Assembly (NCBI GenBank): GCA_024138025.1
Contig: JAMXBD010001245.1
Location: forward strand, 367,935 to 431,934
Source of the DNA: Combretum micranthum
Taxonomy: Eukaryota; Streptophyta; Magnoliopsida; Myrtales; Combretaceae
Direction: 5' to 3'
DNA: 64,000 nucleotides
The notes under the pieces were generated by a model that saw only the letters and a program-made list of their open reading frames with translations, did not search any database and was not told the origin of the DNA. Shown one piece after another: positions 49,840 to 62,505 of the stretch; within the stretch, counting starts at the first letter, position 1; each line of letters begins with the position of its first letter. The position numbers and the translations under genes were made by a program.

Positions 49840-51533
49840 CATAAGACATGCCTTTTATAGGCAATATTTTTCTTTTCTCCACAGTTTTCAAGGTCAGTTT
49901 AAAATCGAGTAGAGAATTTCCTGGAGCTAGCTTACTTCTTATGTTCCTATGGCTAGAAAATTTTTAAAGCTAGCCTGCAAGAATTCTTAAGAATTCTCTA
50001 TGGTCTTCAGCGGTTACTTCTCATAGCCAACTTGACTACAACTTTTTTTTTTTTTAATTTTAATTATCAGTGGGCTCTAATGTGTAGGAAGGACCCACCA
50101 TTTGTCACCATCTAAAAAATTATATCTCTCTCTGAATTTAATTTCATCAAAGAAAATTTTGCTTTAGCAACTTTTTGAGAACTCACATACCCAATTCACA
50201 CACAGGGACATGCTTTTATAGGCAAGATTTTTCTTCTCCTCCACTATTTTTAAGGTTTGTTTAAAACCGATTAGAGAATTTCCTGAAGCCAGCTTACTTC
50301 TCATGTTCCTATGGCTGGAAAATTTTCAAAGCCAGCTTGTAAGAATTCTTGAGAATTCTCTGTGGTCTTTGGTAGCTACTTCTCATAGCCAACTCAACTA
50401 CAACTTTTTTTTTTTAATGTTAATTAATAAGTGGGCCCTCATGTGTAGGAGGGACCTACCATTTGTCACTATCTAAAAAATTGTATCTCTCTCTAAATTT
50501 AATTTCATCAAAGCAAATTTTGCTTTAGCAGTTTTTTAAGAACTCACACACCCAATTCATGCACAAACATGCTTTTATAGGCAAGATTTTTCTTCTCCTC
50601 CAAGGTTTTCAAGGTCGATTTAAAAGCGATTAGAGAATTTCCTAGAGCTAGCTTGTTTCCCATGCTCCTACGGCTGGAAAATTTTCAAAGCTAGCTTGCA
50701 AGAATTTTTGAGAATTCTCCATGGTTTTTGACAGCTACTTCACATAGCCAACTCGACTACAACTTTTTTTTTTAATGTTAATTAATGGGTGGGTCCTCAT
50801 ATGTTGGAGCGACCTACCATTTGTCACTATCTAAAAAATTATATCTCTCTCTAAATTTAATTTCATCAAAGAAAATTTTGCTTTGGCAGTTTTCGAGAAC
50901 TCACAGACCTAATTCACGCAGAGGGACATGCCTTCTATAGGCAAGATTTTCTTCTCCTCCACGGTTTTCAAGGTCAGTTTAAAACCAAATAGAGAATTTC
51001 TTGGAGTCAGCTTGCTTCTCATGTTCTTACGGCTGGAAAATATTTAAAGCCAGCTTGCAAGAATTCTTGAGAATTCTCCATCACTTCAACGGCTACTTCT
51101 CATAGCCAACTCAACTACAACTTCTTTCTTTAATGTTAATTAATGAGTAGGCTCTCATGTAGGAGAGACCCACCATTTGTCACTATCTATAAAATTATAT
51201 CTCTCTCTAAAATTAATTTTATCAAAGCAAATTCTGCTTTGGCAGTTTTTTGAGAACTCACACACTTAATTCACACACAGGGACATGTCTTTTATAGGCA
51301 ATATTTTCCTTCTCCTCCATGGTTTTCATGATCGGTTTAAAATCGACTAGAGATCTGGAGCCAGCTTGCTCCTCATGTTTCTATAGCTAGAAATATTTCG
51401 AAGTCAGCTTGTAAGAATTCTTCGAGAATTCTCCATGGTCTTCGGCGGCTACTTCTAATAGCCAAATCAACTACAACTTTTTTTTAATGTTAATTAATGA
51501 GTAGGCCCTCATGTGTAGGAGGGACCCACCAAC
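49840..51533. repeat. Tandem array of an about 360-bp unit, 4.7 copies
   Basis: The landmark ACATG..TTATAGG recurs at 49846, 50208, 50567, 50926 and 51283, giving units of 362, 359, 359 and 357 bp. The fifth copy is cut after GACCCACC at 51533. Each unit holds, in order, a TTCTCCTCC tract, GAGAATTTC, GGCTGGAAAA, AGCTTGCAAGAATTCTTGAG with a GAATTC palindrome, CATAGCCAAC, TTAATTAATG, GACCCACCATTTGTCAC, ATATCTCTCTC and TTTTGCTTT. Copies differ by scattered substitutions and T-tract lengths. No ORF is conserved across units, so it looks like a small satellite array. Confidence 0.93.
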
Positions 51534-51911
51534 ACCAATGACAAAAATTATCTTAATATAATGACATAATTTTAGTTATAATTTTACCCATGCAAAATTG
51601 CATCTACTATATAAGGTTTTGTTTTTAACAAATAAATCGCATAAACAAGATACGATTTAACAATTCAAAGGAAAATCGCATGTGTTTGATTATGTGTAAG
51701 TACATAAATCATGTGTATGATATGCAAATTATGTGTAAGTACATAAATCACATCTACTCGCTACAAAAAATTATGATTTAGAAATAAAATTTCTATTTAT
51801 AAAAATATAACTTATCTTCTTAGTTTTTTATCGCAGAATTTCTATCTCTAATGATTAGTTTTCTTACAGTGGTTAGATGCGATTTTGCACCAATAAGTAG
51901 ATAATCTTTTA
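51534..51911. other. Spacer between the tandem array and the CACTA element
   Basis: AT-rich with short local repeats (ATGTGTAAGTACATAAATCA-type at about 51687-51750). No gene. Confidence 0.55.
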
Positions 51912-54900
51912 TATCACTACAAAAAATTCATCTATCCAAGGGACTTTTAGTCCCTACGAAAAGAGAAAATATAGTAGGGATGAAAGTCCTTGCGAAGCAT
52001 TGCAGCTAAAATTTCGCAATATTAGCCTATAGTCCCTGCGAAAAAGTGGTTGCAAGGATGGCATCCCTGCGAAAGATAACCTTATTGTAGGGATCTGCAT
52101 CCCTTCTAAAACAATATGATCATTTTGTTAAAACAAACCTACATAAATAGGCAGGGATGTGTATCACTGCCATAGACCAACTATTGAAGGGAGGAGATTC
52201 CTTCCCATAGCCTTGAAAGCTTATTAATAAATGATGTATAGTAGGGATACTATCCCTTCTATAGCTATGTGATGTAATAATTATGTAAGAGTTTTTGTTT
52301 AGTTATTTATTTAAATAGAAAAAATGAACTTTTTTTTCTTTTGTCCTTTCCCATGATTTTCTTGCATGATATATATATTTTTAAAAACTCATCTAAATTA
52401 ATAAATAAATGTACTAATAAAAAATTAAAAAAACAAAAATAACCATAAGAATACACACATACAAAACTTTCTCCATAACAAATTAAAACTAATGTCTTTA
52501 CAAAGTTCTCGACAATACATCTAAAATACAAAAATATTCTATTTCTTCTGCCATTGTTAATAGTTCTCCTCCTCATCCGTATAATGTAAATACAAGTGCT
52601 TATGGTTGCATCGAATGGCCTGCAAAAATTAAAAAATTAAAATAAGCAACAAGAATTTTGTTTTCAATTATATAAGCATGTAGAAACGTATCATAAAGAT
52701 AAAGTTTACCAACATTAAAATAAATAAGCATGCTATGCTCACCATAAATTGTCATATCTATTTGACTTCTTATAGTCAATGAATTTTAGAGAAAAAATTG
52801 GTGCTCCTCACTAAAATATCATAAATAGCTTCTATAAGATTTCTTTAGTTTTGATTTATTGCTTTTTCTACCAAAAAAATAAAAATTAATGAAATAAAAA
52901 GTTACAAAAGACAACTTTTAATATATATACTAATTAAAAACGCAATGATAAACATGAAACAACCTCATACACAGGTGGAATTTCCTTTCTCTTTCTCAAC
53001 TATTCAAACCGGTGTTGGAGTGGTTGCATTCTACCTACAAGAAAAAATAAAATAAAATAAGAAGTATAAACATACACAATATGAAACCTTCAAAAATACA
53101 AAATAAAATAAAAATAACAAATTGGAGTTCAGAAGTAGATCCAATATCAATGACATTCACTGTTGGAATGAAATGCCTGTGCGAACATAAAACAAAATAA
53201 AATAAAAACTGAAAATTTGTAAAGATAAAATAGGGAAAAAAATACAAAATAAAATAAATGACAAACCGGAGTTGGGAGCCCATGCAATTCCAGCAGTGAT
53301 GGAAGAGATAATTCATTTGTTGATGTTAATAGCTTAGTACTCTCTGCCAAAAGAATGAAAAAAAAAAAAAAACAACTAGCAAACCCAATTTGTAAGTGAA
53401 TGCATAAATAGTTAATAGTAATGGAAGACATATATATTATATATATATTGACTGTGAATGTGCAATGGAGCACTTAGGAGATAGTGATAACTGCAAATGG
53501 ATGTGGAATAGTTAATGATTATTGGGAACAGTTATTGTAAATGTGTGCAGGTATGGCATAGTTAATGCCATTGAAAGTGAGGAAGTGGCAAAAAAAAAAA
53601 AACGTGAGGATCCATGTTTTTCTTTTTTAACTTGTATACTATATAGAAAAAAAAAAATTGTAGACCATAGGAAACTACAAATCTATATACAGTTCTAGCT
53701 TGTTCTATAGGACCATACGCTAATTGTTCATTTTTTTTTTTTTTTTTTGCCATCACTAAATGTTTAAATTTATTAACTACTTTAAATGACATTAAACTGA
53801 CAACTTGATATTTTGACCTGAATTTTTGATAGGAAATTAGGGATTTGGTTAATTAATAATGCTTTGATAATATAGATAATAAATTAAAATAACTATAAAA
53901 CTTATAAAAGTGTACAATAAATACTAGCAAAATGCATACTTGTGATGCCTCTATTGAGAATAACAAAAACCTTTATATTTATTTTGATTTGAAGTTAAAT
54001 TTTAAAACTTTACATTTCAATAAGTAATTTTATAAACATTTTCAACTTTTTTCAACAATATAAAATTACTTAATTTTAGCCAATAATTTGTAAAATTATT
54101 CTCAATCGTATATTTAAATTCTAAAACATTATAGCAGATTAAATATTAATATGTAATTGCTATCTATTTTATTTTGTAATATATATACACTAACATCAAA
54201 TGAGATTGTCAACTATCAACTTTAACATTACTAATAATTTAGGGATATTTCTAATAAAAAATAAATACGCAAAACATATGCCTTTTGCTTTGATATTGTT
54301 GATGTGATAACTAATAAATACTTTGAAATACAACAAAAAAAAACACCAAAATACCCCAAACCCGTTGAACAATTTTTATAGTAGAACCACACTTATAAAT
54401 ATAGATGATGTGTATAATCAATATTGATTATTATTTAGAAACAATTAACATAATTATATATTTGAATGGCTCGGTCTAAACAAATTTAAAAGGAAAATAG
54501 TTTTACAAAATTATTTATAAATTCAAGGTCTATAAAATGAATGTCTTTTTTACATGTTTTATAAATTTCAAAGTAGTATTATGAACTATTCTTGGTAAAA
54601 CAACAAGTAAATATTTAAGTATGAGGGGCTATAAAAAAGAAGTAATTCATTTTTTTCCTTTAAGATTTAGGTTTTTTTTTTTTTTTGAAAGTGAGATAAA
54701 TAACATTAAAAGATTTAGGTTTTTTTTTTTTCCTTAAGTGAAATAAATAGCATTAAAAGAATATTACTAGTAGATGTTACCTACAATGCATGAGATAACA
54801 AAAGGTAGAAGTATAATAAAATTTTAAATATGTTGTTTAATCTTCTATATTAATGCTAGTGTTTTAGAAAAACAATGACCTCTTTTATGAGTGAGGATTA

Positions 54901-55410
54901 TTATATATTTCGTATTGTTTGTGTATTGACTTTTATGTTCGAAATTTTTTGTAAATTTATTTACCTAATAAATTTTACATATTTAGTAACCAAGTTTAGT
55001 TTTAATTTGACTCGTTTCCCCTTTTTCTTCTCAATTTTACTTTCCTCTATCTCTTAGTTTGTGTGCGTATATATATATATATATATATCTTTTTATCATC
55101 TCATATTAGCTTATGTATATCTAGTTTTATAAAAATAAAAGATATAGCTTTTAAATATAAGTATGATATCTCCGTTTTTTTTTTAATTCTATATGATTTA
55201 CCATTTCAAATTTTAGTGGTACGACATATTGAATTTTAGCACAAATGAAAAATTTATATTGTTTTCCATCATTTTATTGTTATATTATGATACCACAATA
55301 CTTGTTATAACCATCAAATATATGTTACATATAACAATATTAGGATTATAATATATGTACTATTATTAAGACTGCTGTAATCAATTCAATTCCAAAAATG
55401 AATAGATAAA

Positions 55411-55676
55411 ATAACTACTTAATCTATCAACCAACACTCTACTCAACAAACCATTATCCATGTCCTTATCACATAAATTACTAATCAAGTCTATCCCAAG
55501 AAACCAATATCCATATGTTTATCACATATATACATAACTACTTAACCTATCAACCAACCATTCCCATATTCCCCACTTTACTCAACAAACCATTATCCAT
55601 GTCCTTATCACATACATTACTAATCAAGTCTATCCCAACAAACCAATATCCATATGTTTATCACATATATACATAA
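55411..55676. repeat. Two-copy direct tandem duplication, about 125-140 bp
   Basis: Copy 1 (55411-55533) and copy 2 (55534-55676) share ACTACTTAA, then CTATCAACCAAC and CTCAACAAACCATTATCCAT, and the segment up to CATATGTTTATCACATATAT. They are nearly identical, except for about 18 extra bases (ATTCCCATATTCCCCACT-like) in copy 2. The duplication is inside the CACTA element. Confidence 0.9.
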
Positions 55677-57015
55677 ATATTAACAAATTCATTAAGTGAC
55701 TGGAAATTACTCATTGCAAAATCATGCCTGTTATCAAGTGATATTAAAAAAAAATAAAAATAAAATCTGAAGTTAATTGCATATTTCCTTTTTTTTTTTT
55801 AGATCTTTATCTTCATTACAATAATATACATAAATATATATGTATTGATAAAGCTTTTATATAATTTCTAATTTAATATATCGATTCTACTAAAATGTAT
55901 AGTTTTAATATCCATGTTTGATGTTTTTTATATTATGTTTCCTAATGTGGTAGCTAGAAATTATTAATTGTTTTATAAGATAAAATTTAGTTTCCAAGTT
56001 TTATGTTATTTGAAAGAATTCACTAAAAACAAACAAGAATAGAGAGGTTCTCCATCTAATGGCAAGAAGTTTTATTAGTGGCTAATTTATTTTTTCAAAA
56101 ATGTTCACTGTAGACTTATTATATATTACTTAAGTGACCATTTTATTGTCTTCTTTAATTTTATTTTGTTAACATCATTTTCTTTTATGTTTATCTGTTG
56201 CACCTCCATGTTATATATGCTAAATTTTTCTTAAAAGTTCATCATTATGATCAAATTTTCTCTTATTTCTATGTTATATGCCTAAACAATAATGATTGAT
56301 AGAATATGATTAACTTGTTAACATTTTTATCTAATTTTGCACAAGCAATGTGAATATGCCACTGCTAATGTATATATAATATAAATATGTTATATGTGAT
56401 ATATATATGTATATATATTGCACATATATATTTGTTATATTTATTGCAATGATTTTTGTGTCTTAGTGTACCTAATACACATATTTAGATGATAAAGAGA
56501 GTTTCCCTTTGATTGGCTTCCATTTTTCTTGCATTGATTCATAGAACATGGATTAAAAGTATATATATTGGTTATATCATTTTGTTAGTAAGTATGATTG
56601 AGAAATACCAAAAGTTCGTGAAAACCAATTATGTATGTAATCATAATATTATCGTAACCATTTAACTTATGTTAACAACATATATGTATAATATATTATA
56701 ATGTATATATATATAATTTATACCATATGAAAATTTTAATGGATCAAAATCCATTAATATTTTAATTGTGAATAGACAATAGGTGTTTTGTTCTTTTTAT
56801 TTTCTATTTGTGTTCCATTCTTTTGTTCATTCTATCAATCGAACAACTTAATAACAATACAATAAAATTTAAGTGAATAAAGTAATTGCATTCAATACTT
56901 ATTAAAACCTAATTCAATTACACTATAATGGCTATGCATTATGACCTTAATTTATTTAGGAAAGCGAGATGCTTAAACATGTCTTTAAAATAAACATTAA
57001 AAACACCAAAGATAG

Positions 57016-57201
57016 TTAATCAGTACTCATATCACTAGACCCATCAGGACGATCTACACGTGGTCTATAGACTCCATCTTCTTGTCCACTGGATGATCCA
57101 CCGAACATTTGTGGCCTTGGAAACATCAAATAAAATGGGGTAAAGGATGATTGTGGCTGTGAATGGCTGATTGGCATCTCGGCTATCGGCATTTGACCCA
57201 T
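57016..57201 (-). pseudogene. Possible remnant exon of a CACTA-encoded protein
   Basis: A short minus-strand frame rich in Gln, Pro, Met, Ser and Gly (SHSQPQSSFTPFYLM, then MFGGSSSGQEDGVYRPR), ending DMSTD and stop. The composition is coding-like and clearly different from the AT-rich surroundings. It resembles low-complexity tails of plant En/Spm-type transposase-associated proteins. The match is by style only; no catalytic domain is present. Confidence 0.35.
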
Positions 57202-58465
57202 TGGATGAAACTATAAGTTTATTGTTTTAATTTTTTTTTAAGAAAAAACAATTATGCATAAATTACAAAAATTGTTATGTCATTGAGATATTAATGAAAT
57301 AAATAATGTTTCTTGTAAGGCTAGAATCTTATTCATCTAATATAATAATTTAGTCACTAAAGTAATTTTTTTTTATTCCTTTCACATAAGTGAAATTTTC
57401 ATTAAGATCTTAATGAAATATTGAAAAGAAGATCTTATTTTTCAAGGGATATTTGTTTTTATATTTAGTTCTTTGTTAAGATTTGATTGTTTTTTCTAAT
57501 ATTATTTGTTTGTTTAGTTATTTTTCAAGATTTTCTCCATCATCAATTTGATGTTAGTTAAGATAATTTGGTTATTATAAAATCTATAGATAGTTATCAA
57601 ATTTATTGATATTTTCAAGTGAAAAACTAATAGGATAATTGTGAGTGGAAAAAAAAGTAATTGTGGAAAGTGGAAGATAAACAAAGAAGAAAAGAAAAAA
57701 GACAATTCAAATTAAAATTTAGTTTAAAGTTACTAAATATTATGGTTATAGGTTTTGCACTTTTAATTTATTTTCGTTTGAATACAATAGAGATAATATT
57801 TTCTTACCAATAAATAAAAATGGTTTTCTTATGAAAAACTATAAAGCAATAATAGTACCACAAAAACTGTAAAATCTTAATTAGATAAGCAATTGTGTTC
57901 CTTAATATAGATAAAATTTATTCACAATTAATTGTTTATTAATATAACCACCTATAAAAAAATATTTAATGTCCACTTTCTTGCTACTTGTTTATGACTT
58001 AGTTAGATTATTGCTATTCTTTTCAAATGGGACAACATGGTGATTTCTATTTTTTGTTTGCAAGCAATGCTAGAAGTCATCGATTTCAACTTTTATGAAT
58101 TTCTAAAAAAAATTGAGGCTTTTCATGCAATTTGTGAATGCTAGAGTGGTTTGCATATAATGTTTATTTCTTTTTCTATTTATTTATTCATCTTTTTAAA
58201 TAGCAACCTATGGTAGGGACCATTTCGCTTCGCCAAATGATAAAGTAATATGGTTCCCACAATAAGTAGTTCTTTGTAAAAATAAAAATAACAAGTCACT
58301 CTAGTATTTTGAATAAAGTATTTTATATAAAAATATGTTATAGTGTTATTGTAGGGACAAAGTCCCTGCGAAAAAGAAGTTGAAAATAAATAAAAAAAAC
58401 CTGCTGCTAAAAGTTATGTTCCTACAATAACCTTGCTACGAAAAACAAAATTTTTAGTAGTGTAT

Positions 58466-59532
58466 ATATATATATATATATATTAATTGTGTAGTTCTTA
58501 TTTGGTTGGTCCAATAAAGAGATAATTTCTTGAATTTTGTAAATGCAGCAACACTAATAGCTTATAATTAGTAATGCAAGCTTTTGCTTATTTAATATTG
58601 CAAGTGTTGTTGCCTGACGATTTGCTAATTCCAAATATAATATTACAACAGCAAGAAGATGTGTACATCCAGCTACAGGCGACATTTTATACGGAACTCA
58701 ACGTGCTCTCCTCTCAGTTTTGATGCATGACATTAAGGTCAGATATATGTAACTAGAAATTTGCTAGTTTTCTTTTCAAGACATTCACATGAGTTAAAAA
58801 GACAATCAATCTACATGTTTATTGAAGGGATTTATAAAACATATATATGATAAGTAAGTACTGATATTTTTTAACACATAACCATATTTATAGATTACGA
58901 ATCTAATTTATTTAAACTAATCGATTTAGTATCTCAATTATTAGATAGACCTTTATATATAGCCCCACTTGAAAAACTTATTAATGGTAAATACATAATT
59001 TTATAATTCTGTTTTCTAAAAATCTAGAGATCCTCCTTCATTCAAAGACCGGGTCTATTGGTTGTTGATTTTCCACCGCAGAAAGACACAACCCCCAAAA
59101 AATTAATAATAATAAAATAAAGAAAAATTAAAGGGGAAAAATAAAGAAAAAACAAAATGAATGAAGTCAAAGAAGAGATTTTATTTTTTAACAAAACTTG
59201 AAGAATTATCGTTGCCTATTTTTCCTCATCATGCCATATCGTTTCATATCCCAAACAAAAAGAAATAGAAGAAAAGAACTAATTGCAATTGATTTTTTGT
59301 AATCCCACTCCAGGAGGCTGTGTTTCATGATCATAACCACGTCTCCTGGAGTAATTCCATGATTTTTAATCGTTACTATCTTGATCTCGACCATATATAT
59401 TTTTATTTGTTAGATTAATTTTTGCATAGTGTTGCATCGATCAGATTTTCTAGAATACATATCATTGTAGTTTTAATTTCAAATTTTCTTAGGATTTGGT
59501 TTGGATTTCTACAAAGGGAAATGCGGGAAAAC
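58466..59532 (+). other. 5' flank of the TTL-like gene
   Basis: Starts with (TA)n at 58464-58483. A short open stretch at about 58655-58745 contains HPATGDILYGTQRALLSVLM-like codons, but I recognise no family and no splice context. The last 100 bp before the start codon are probably 5' UTR; no convincing TATA box was seen. Confidence 0.35.
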
Positions 59533-62505
59533 ATGGGAGAAGCCTCAACGGAGAGATCAACTGGTTGTGGCTTGCTAAATGCTGTGTTGGGACGGCGTAC
59601 ATTTTGGCCTAAAAGGAGCACATCCACAGGTTCCATCACCACTCCTCGCACCACCAACCAAACCGACCTTAAATCGCCAACCACCCCCACCAGGAGGCCG
59701 CGTGGCAACTCCGACGAGGCCACCTTCCTCGAATTCTCGTCTAAAGCATCAGATATTCCTCCTAGACCTGTTAGGGCAGCACATCCATACATGCCCTCTC
59801 ATACCACCTATGACCAAAACCAACTAGGCCCTCAAGATCGCGGCTGGGCGCCTACAACCGGACCAGCCTCCAGGAAACCTTCCCAGAACCATTACGGCTA
59901 CGGCAACCAAGTCAAGACGGTGCCTAGAGAGGCGATAGGGATTTCGGGGGAGCTCGAAACCATGATCGCGGATCATCAGAAATCTAGGGGAAGTAACACA
60001 CTTGTTAGGGCATCATCTAGCAATGTAATGTTGTATGGAAATTTAGGTAACCTGAGACAACCAGGACAAGGTAATAATATAAATGCAACTAACAATCCTC
60101 AAAAATCCGCAACACGGGCTGTTGTGGATTCTTCTAGCCCGAATGGAAGTTACACGTATGGTAGTGGAATGGGTAGTAATAAGCCAAATAAGGAACCCCA
60201 ATCTAACGATGCATCATCCTCGTCCTCCTCCGCCGCCGCTCCTCCTGCATCGTTTTGTCGCGCTTTGTCGACGCGGATGGATCCCGAAACGTTGAAAACA
60301 TGGGCAATGAAGATTATAAGAATGGGAGGTTTGCAGAAGCATTGGCCCTGTATGAGGCAGCGATTTCGATTGATCCAAACAAGGCTGCGTATCGAAGCAA
60401 CAAGAGCGCCGCGTTAACCGCCTTGGGACGGCTTCTTGAGGCGGTTTTGGAATGTAAAGAAGCCATCAGGATTGAGCCCCATTACCAGAGAGCTCACAAT
60501 CGGTTGGCATCTTTATATTTGAGGTAAATGATAAAATGTTTAGAACGTCTTTTTATATATGTAGTTCTAATGTTATGTTGTTTCCTGGACTAGATTCGTA
60601 ATTCTTGCTTTTATTACGACAGAATACCTATTACCTGTTTGATTTACTTATTTTAAGGCGGAATGGATAACAACTTTACATAATATAATTTTTATCCAAA
60701 AGATACCCTTAGTTATGTAATAAGATAATACATTTCCGACCATATTCCATTCCAATGAACCAACTATAACGTGATTACGACAAGATATGAAATGAGTATT
60801 ATATATTTATGAACTTGTTGTGTCGTAGATTAGGGAAGCAGAGAAGGCGATATATCATTATAAATGTGCAGGGCCTGAAGCTGATCCTGACGACATTGCA
60901 AAGGCTAAAAATCTCCAAATACTCCTCCAAAGGTGCACGGACGCTCGTAAGGTTAGAGATTGGAGCACTCTGATCAAAGAAAGCAGTCGTGCCATTTCCT
61001 CAGGTGCAGATTCTGCTCCCCAGGTAACACCTATCCAACAATTTGAAAAAAAAAAAAAAATTCACAAATTTTATATCCGCATCGCGGGTGCATATACCGC
61101 AATATACCAAAAACATGGCATATCACTCATTGAAAAATAATTTTCATGAATTTTTTTTTCTTTTTAATTGTAATATGGGAAGATATTTGCATTGCAAGCG
61201 GAGGCGTGTTTGAAACTCCACAGACATCAAGATGCGGTTGAAACATTATCAAGGGGTCCGAATTTCAGCGTGGACGAATGTACTAAGTTCCTCGGCCCCA
61301 TTGGTAATGCCAATTTACTTGTCGTCCGAGCCCAAGTTGACATCTGCCGGCAGGTTCGTATGCTTCTCGTACTAAATTGATCAATTTTAATGTTTTTGAG
61401 ATACTGAATCGAACAATTTTAATGTTGTATTTTGTGTAAAAGTTCTTATAAAAAATGAGAAAAGATTCATTAAAATCTAGTTATTGCAGTGCTTAAATGG
61501 GAAACAATTTTTCTTATCCGTTTAATAACATAATGAACAGATTCGAGGACGCCTTGGAGGCGGTTCAGCGAGCCGCTCGGCTCGATTCGACGAACAGGGA
61601 AGTGAATTGGTAATGAAGAGGGCTCGAGCCGTGGCAGCAACACGGGCGAGAGGGAATGAGCTGTTCAAGGCTTCAAGATTTAGCGAGGCTTGTGTAGCAT
61701 ATGGAGAGGGACTTGAACATGATCCACACAACTCGGTTTTGTTTGCAATCGAGCAGCTTGTCGAGCCAAACTTGGGCAATTTGAGAAAGCCATTGAAGAT
61801 TGTACCCATGCCCTCAATGTGCGACCATCTTATATTAAGGCAAGACTAAGAAGAGCAGATTGCTATGCAAAGGTAATCTGTATATATATACATATATATA
61901 TATATATATAATAGCATTTGGTGCACTACAAGATTTGCGATAAATATGGATAAGTAGAATCATCTAATAATGCATTCTAGGTTTAAGGAATCTATGGACT
62001 TGGATAAAAAATTTATTACTCGTCATTCATTATAATCATAATTCCTGAGTTTTATTTCTTACGAATAGTTATTACGATATTTAGTTTACTGAATTGCGAT
62101 TCCACAATGAATACCTATTACGGAAAACATTGAATAATCATTTTTATTTTAAACTTATGAATACCAATTTAATGTTAGAATTTTTTTAAATATTATTATT
62201 TAAATAAAAATTAATAATAAAAAAATCCTATTATAGCTTATATTATTCCACCAGAATTCTAAATGCTAAATTTTGAAAGGGTTTGATATGTGGTGTACTT
62301 GGTGTAGTTGGAAAAATGGGAAGCTTCATTACAAGATTACGAAGTACTTAGAAATGAAACACCGGAAGACGAAGAGGTTATTCGGGCCATGTGCGAGGTC
62401 CAGGCCCAACTAAAGAGACACCAACCTGAAAATGGAACCATGGTTTCCGCTTCAAGCAACCAGCAAAGTCGGCACCATTGCGCATCACCAGGTATTTATT
62501 TATGA
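59533..62505 (+). CDS. TTL: TTL-type TPR repeat-containing thioredoxin-like protein, five exons, frame-interrupted
   Basis: Plant TTL proteins are TPR scaffold proteins with a divergent thioredoxin-like end, linked to osmotic-stress and brassinosteroid responses (family knowledge). ATG 59533 has good context and gives MGEASTERSTGCGLLNAVLG, the typical N-terminus; ATG 59521, in frame, is an alternative. Exon 1 (to 60525) has a Ser/Pro-rich region, DPETLK, then the first TPRs (GNEDYKNGRFAEALALYEAA, YRSNKSAALTALGR). Exons 2 (60829 or 60834-61023), 3 (61183-61353), 4 (61541-61872) and 5 (62308-62491 or stop 62505) carry the later TPRs, including ARGNELFKASRFSEACVAYG and DEEVIRAMCEVQAQL. Breaks: A-run 60295-60298, near 61345, 61607-61608 and 61741-61745. 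After exon 5 the thioredoxin-like part is missing or degraded. It is either a gene with consensus errors or a pseudogene. Confidence 0.85.
61891..61912. repeat. (AT)n microsatellite in TTL intron 4
   Basis: A short AT run just after the exon 4 donor. Confidence 0.8.
62040..62265. repeat. Dispersed MITE-like repeat in TTL intron 4
   Basis: Shares ordered blocks with 1430-1690 (TTACGAATAGTTATTACG, ACTTATGAATA, AATTAATAA, AATCCTATTA). Part of the intron 61873-62307. Confidence 0.55.

Larger units (their letters stand above)
51912..58465. mobile_element. CACTA (En/Spm) DNA transposon, TSD TAT
   Basis: The left terminus is CACTACAAAAAATTCATC at 51915. The right terminus at 58462, read on the minus strand, is CACTACTAAAAATTTTG. 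The 3-bp duplication TAT lies at 51912-51914 and 58463-58465. Subterminal regions hold repeated short motifs in both orientations (GTCCCTGCGAAA, GTAGGGAT, TCCCTTCTATAG at 51950-52270; GGGACAAAGTCCCTGCG, CCTACAATA at 58350-58435), as expected for TNPA-type binding. At 6548 bp it is large, but no intact TNP2 transposase was found, so it is probably a non-autonomous or decayed copy. Confidence 0.88.

Noticed and set aside
53035..53473. Overlapping minus-strand ORFs in the CACTA element
   Set aside because: Mostly Phe/Leu/Tyr low complexity from T-rich DNA. Small exon-like pieces may exist, but none could be tied to a transposase domain.
59415..59792. Minus-strand 125-codon ORF
   Set aside because: It is the antisense shadow of TTL exon 1.
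61522..61809. Minus-strand 95-codon ORF
   Set aside because: It is the antisense shadow of TTL exon 4.
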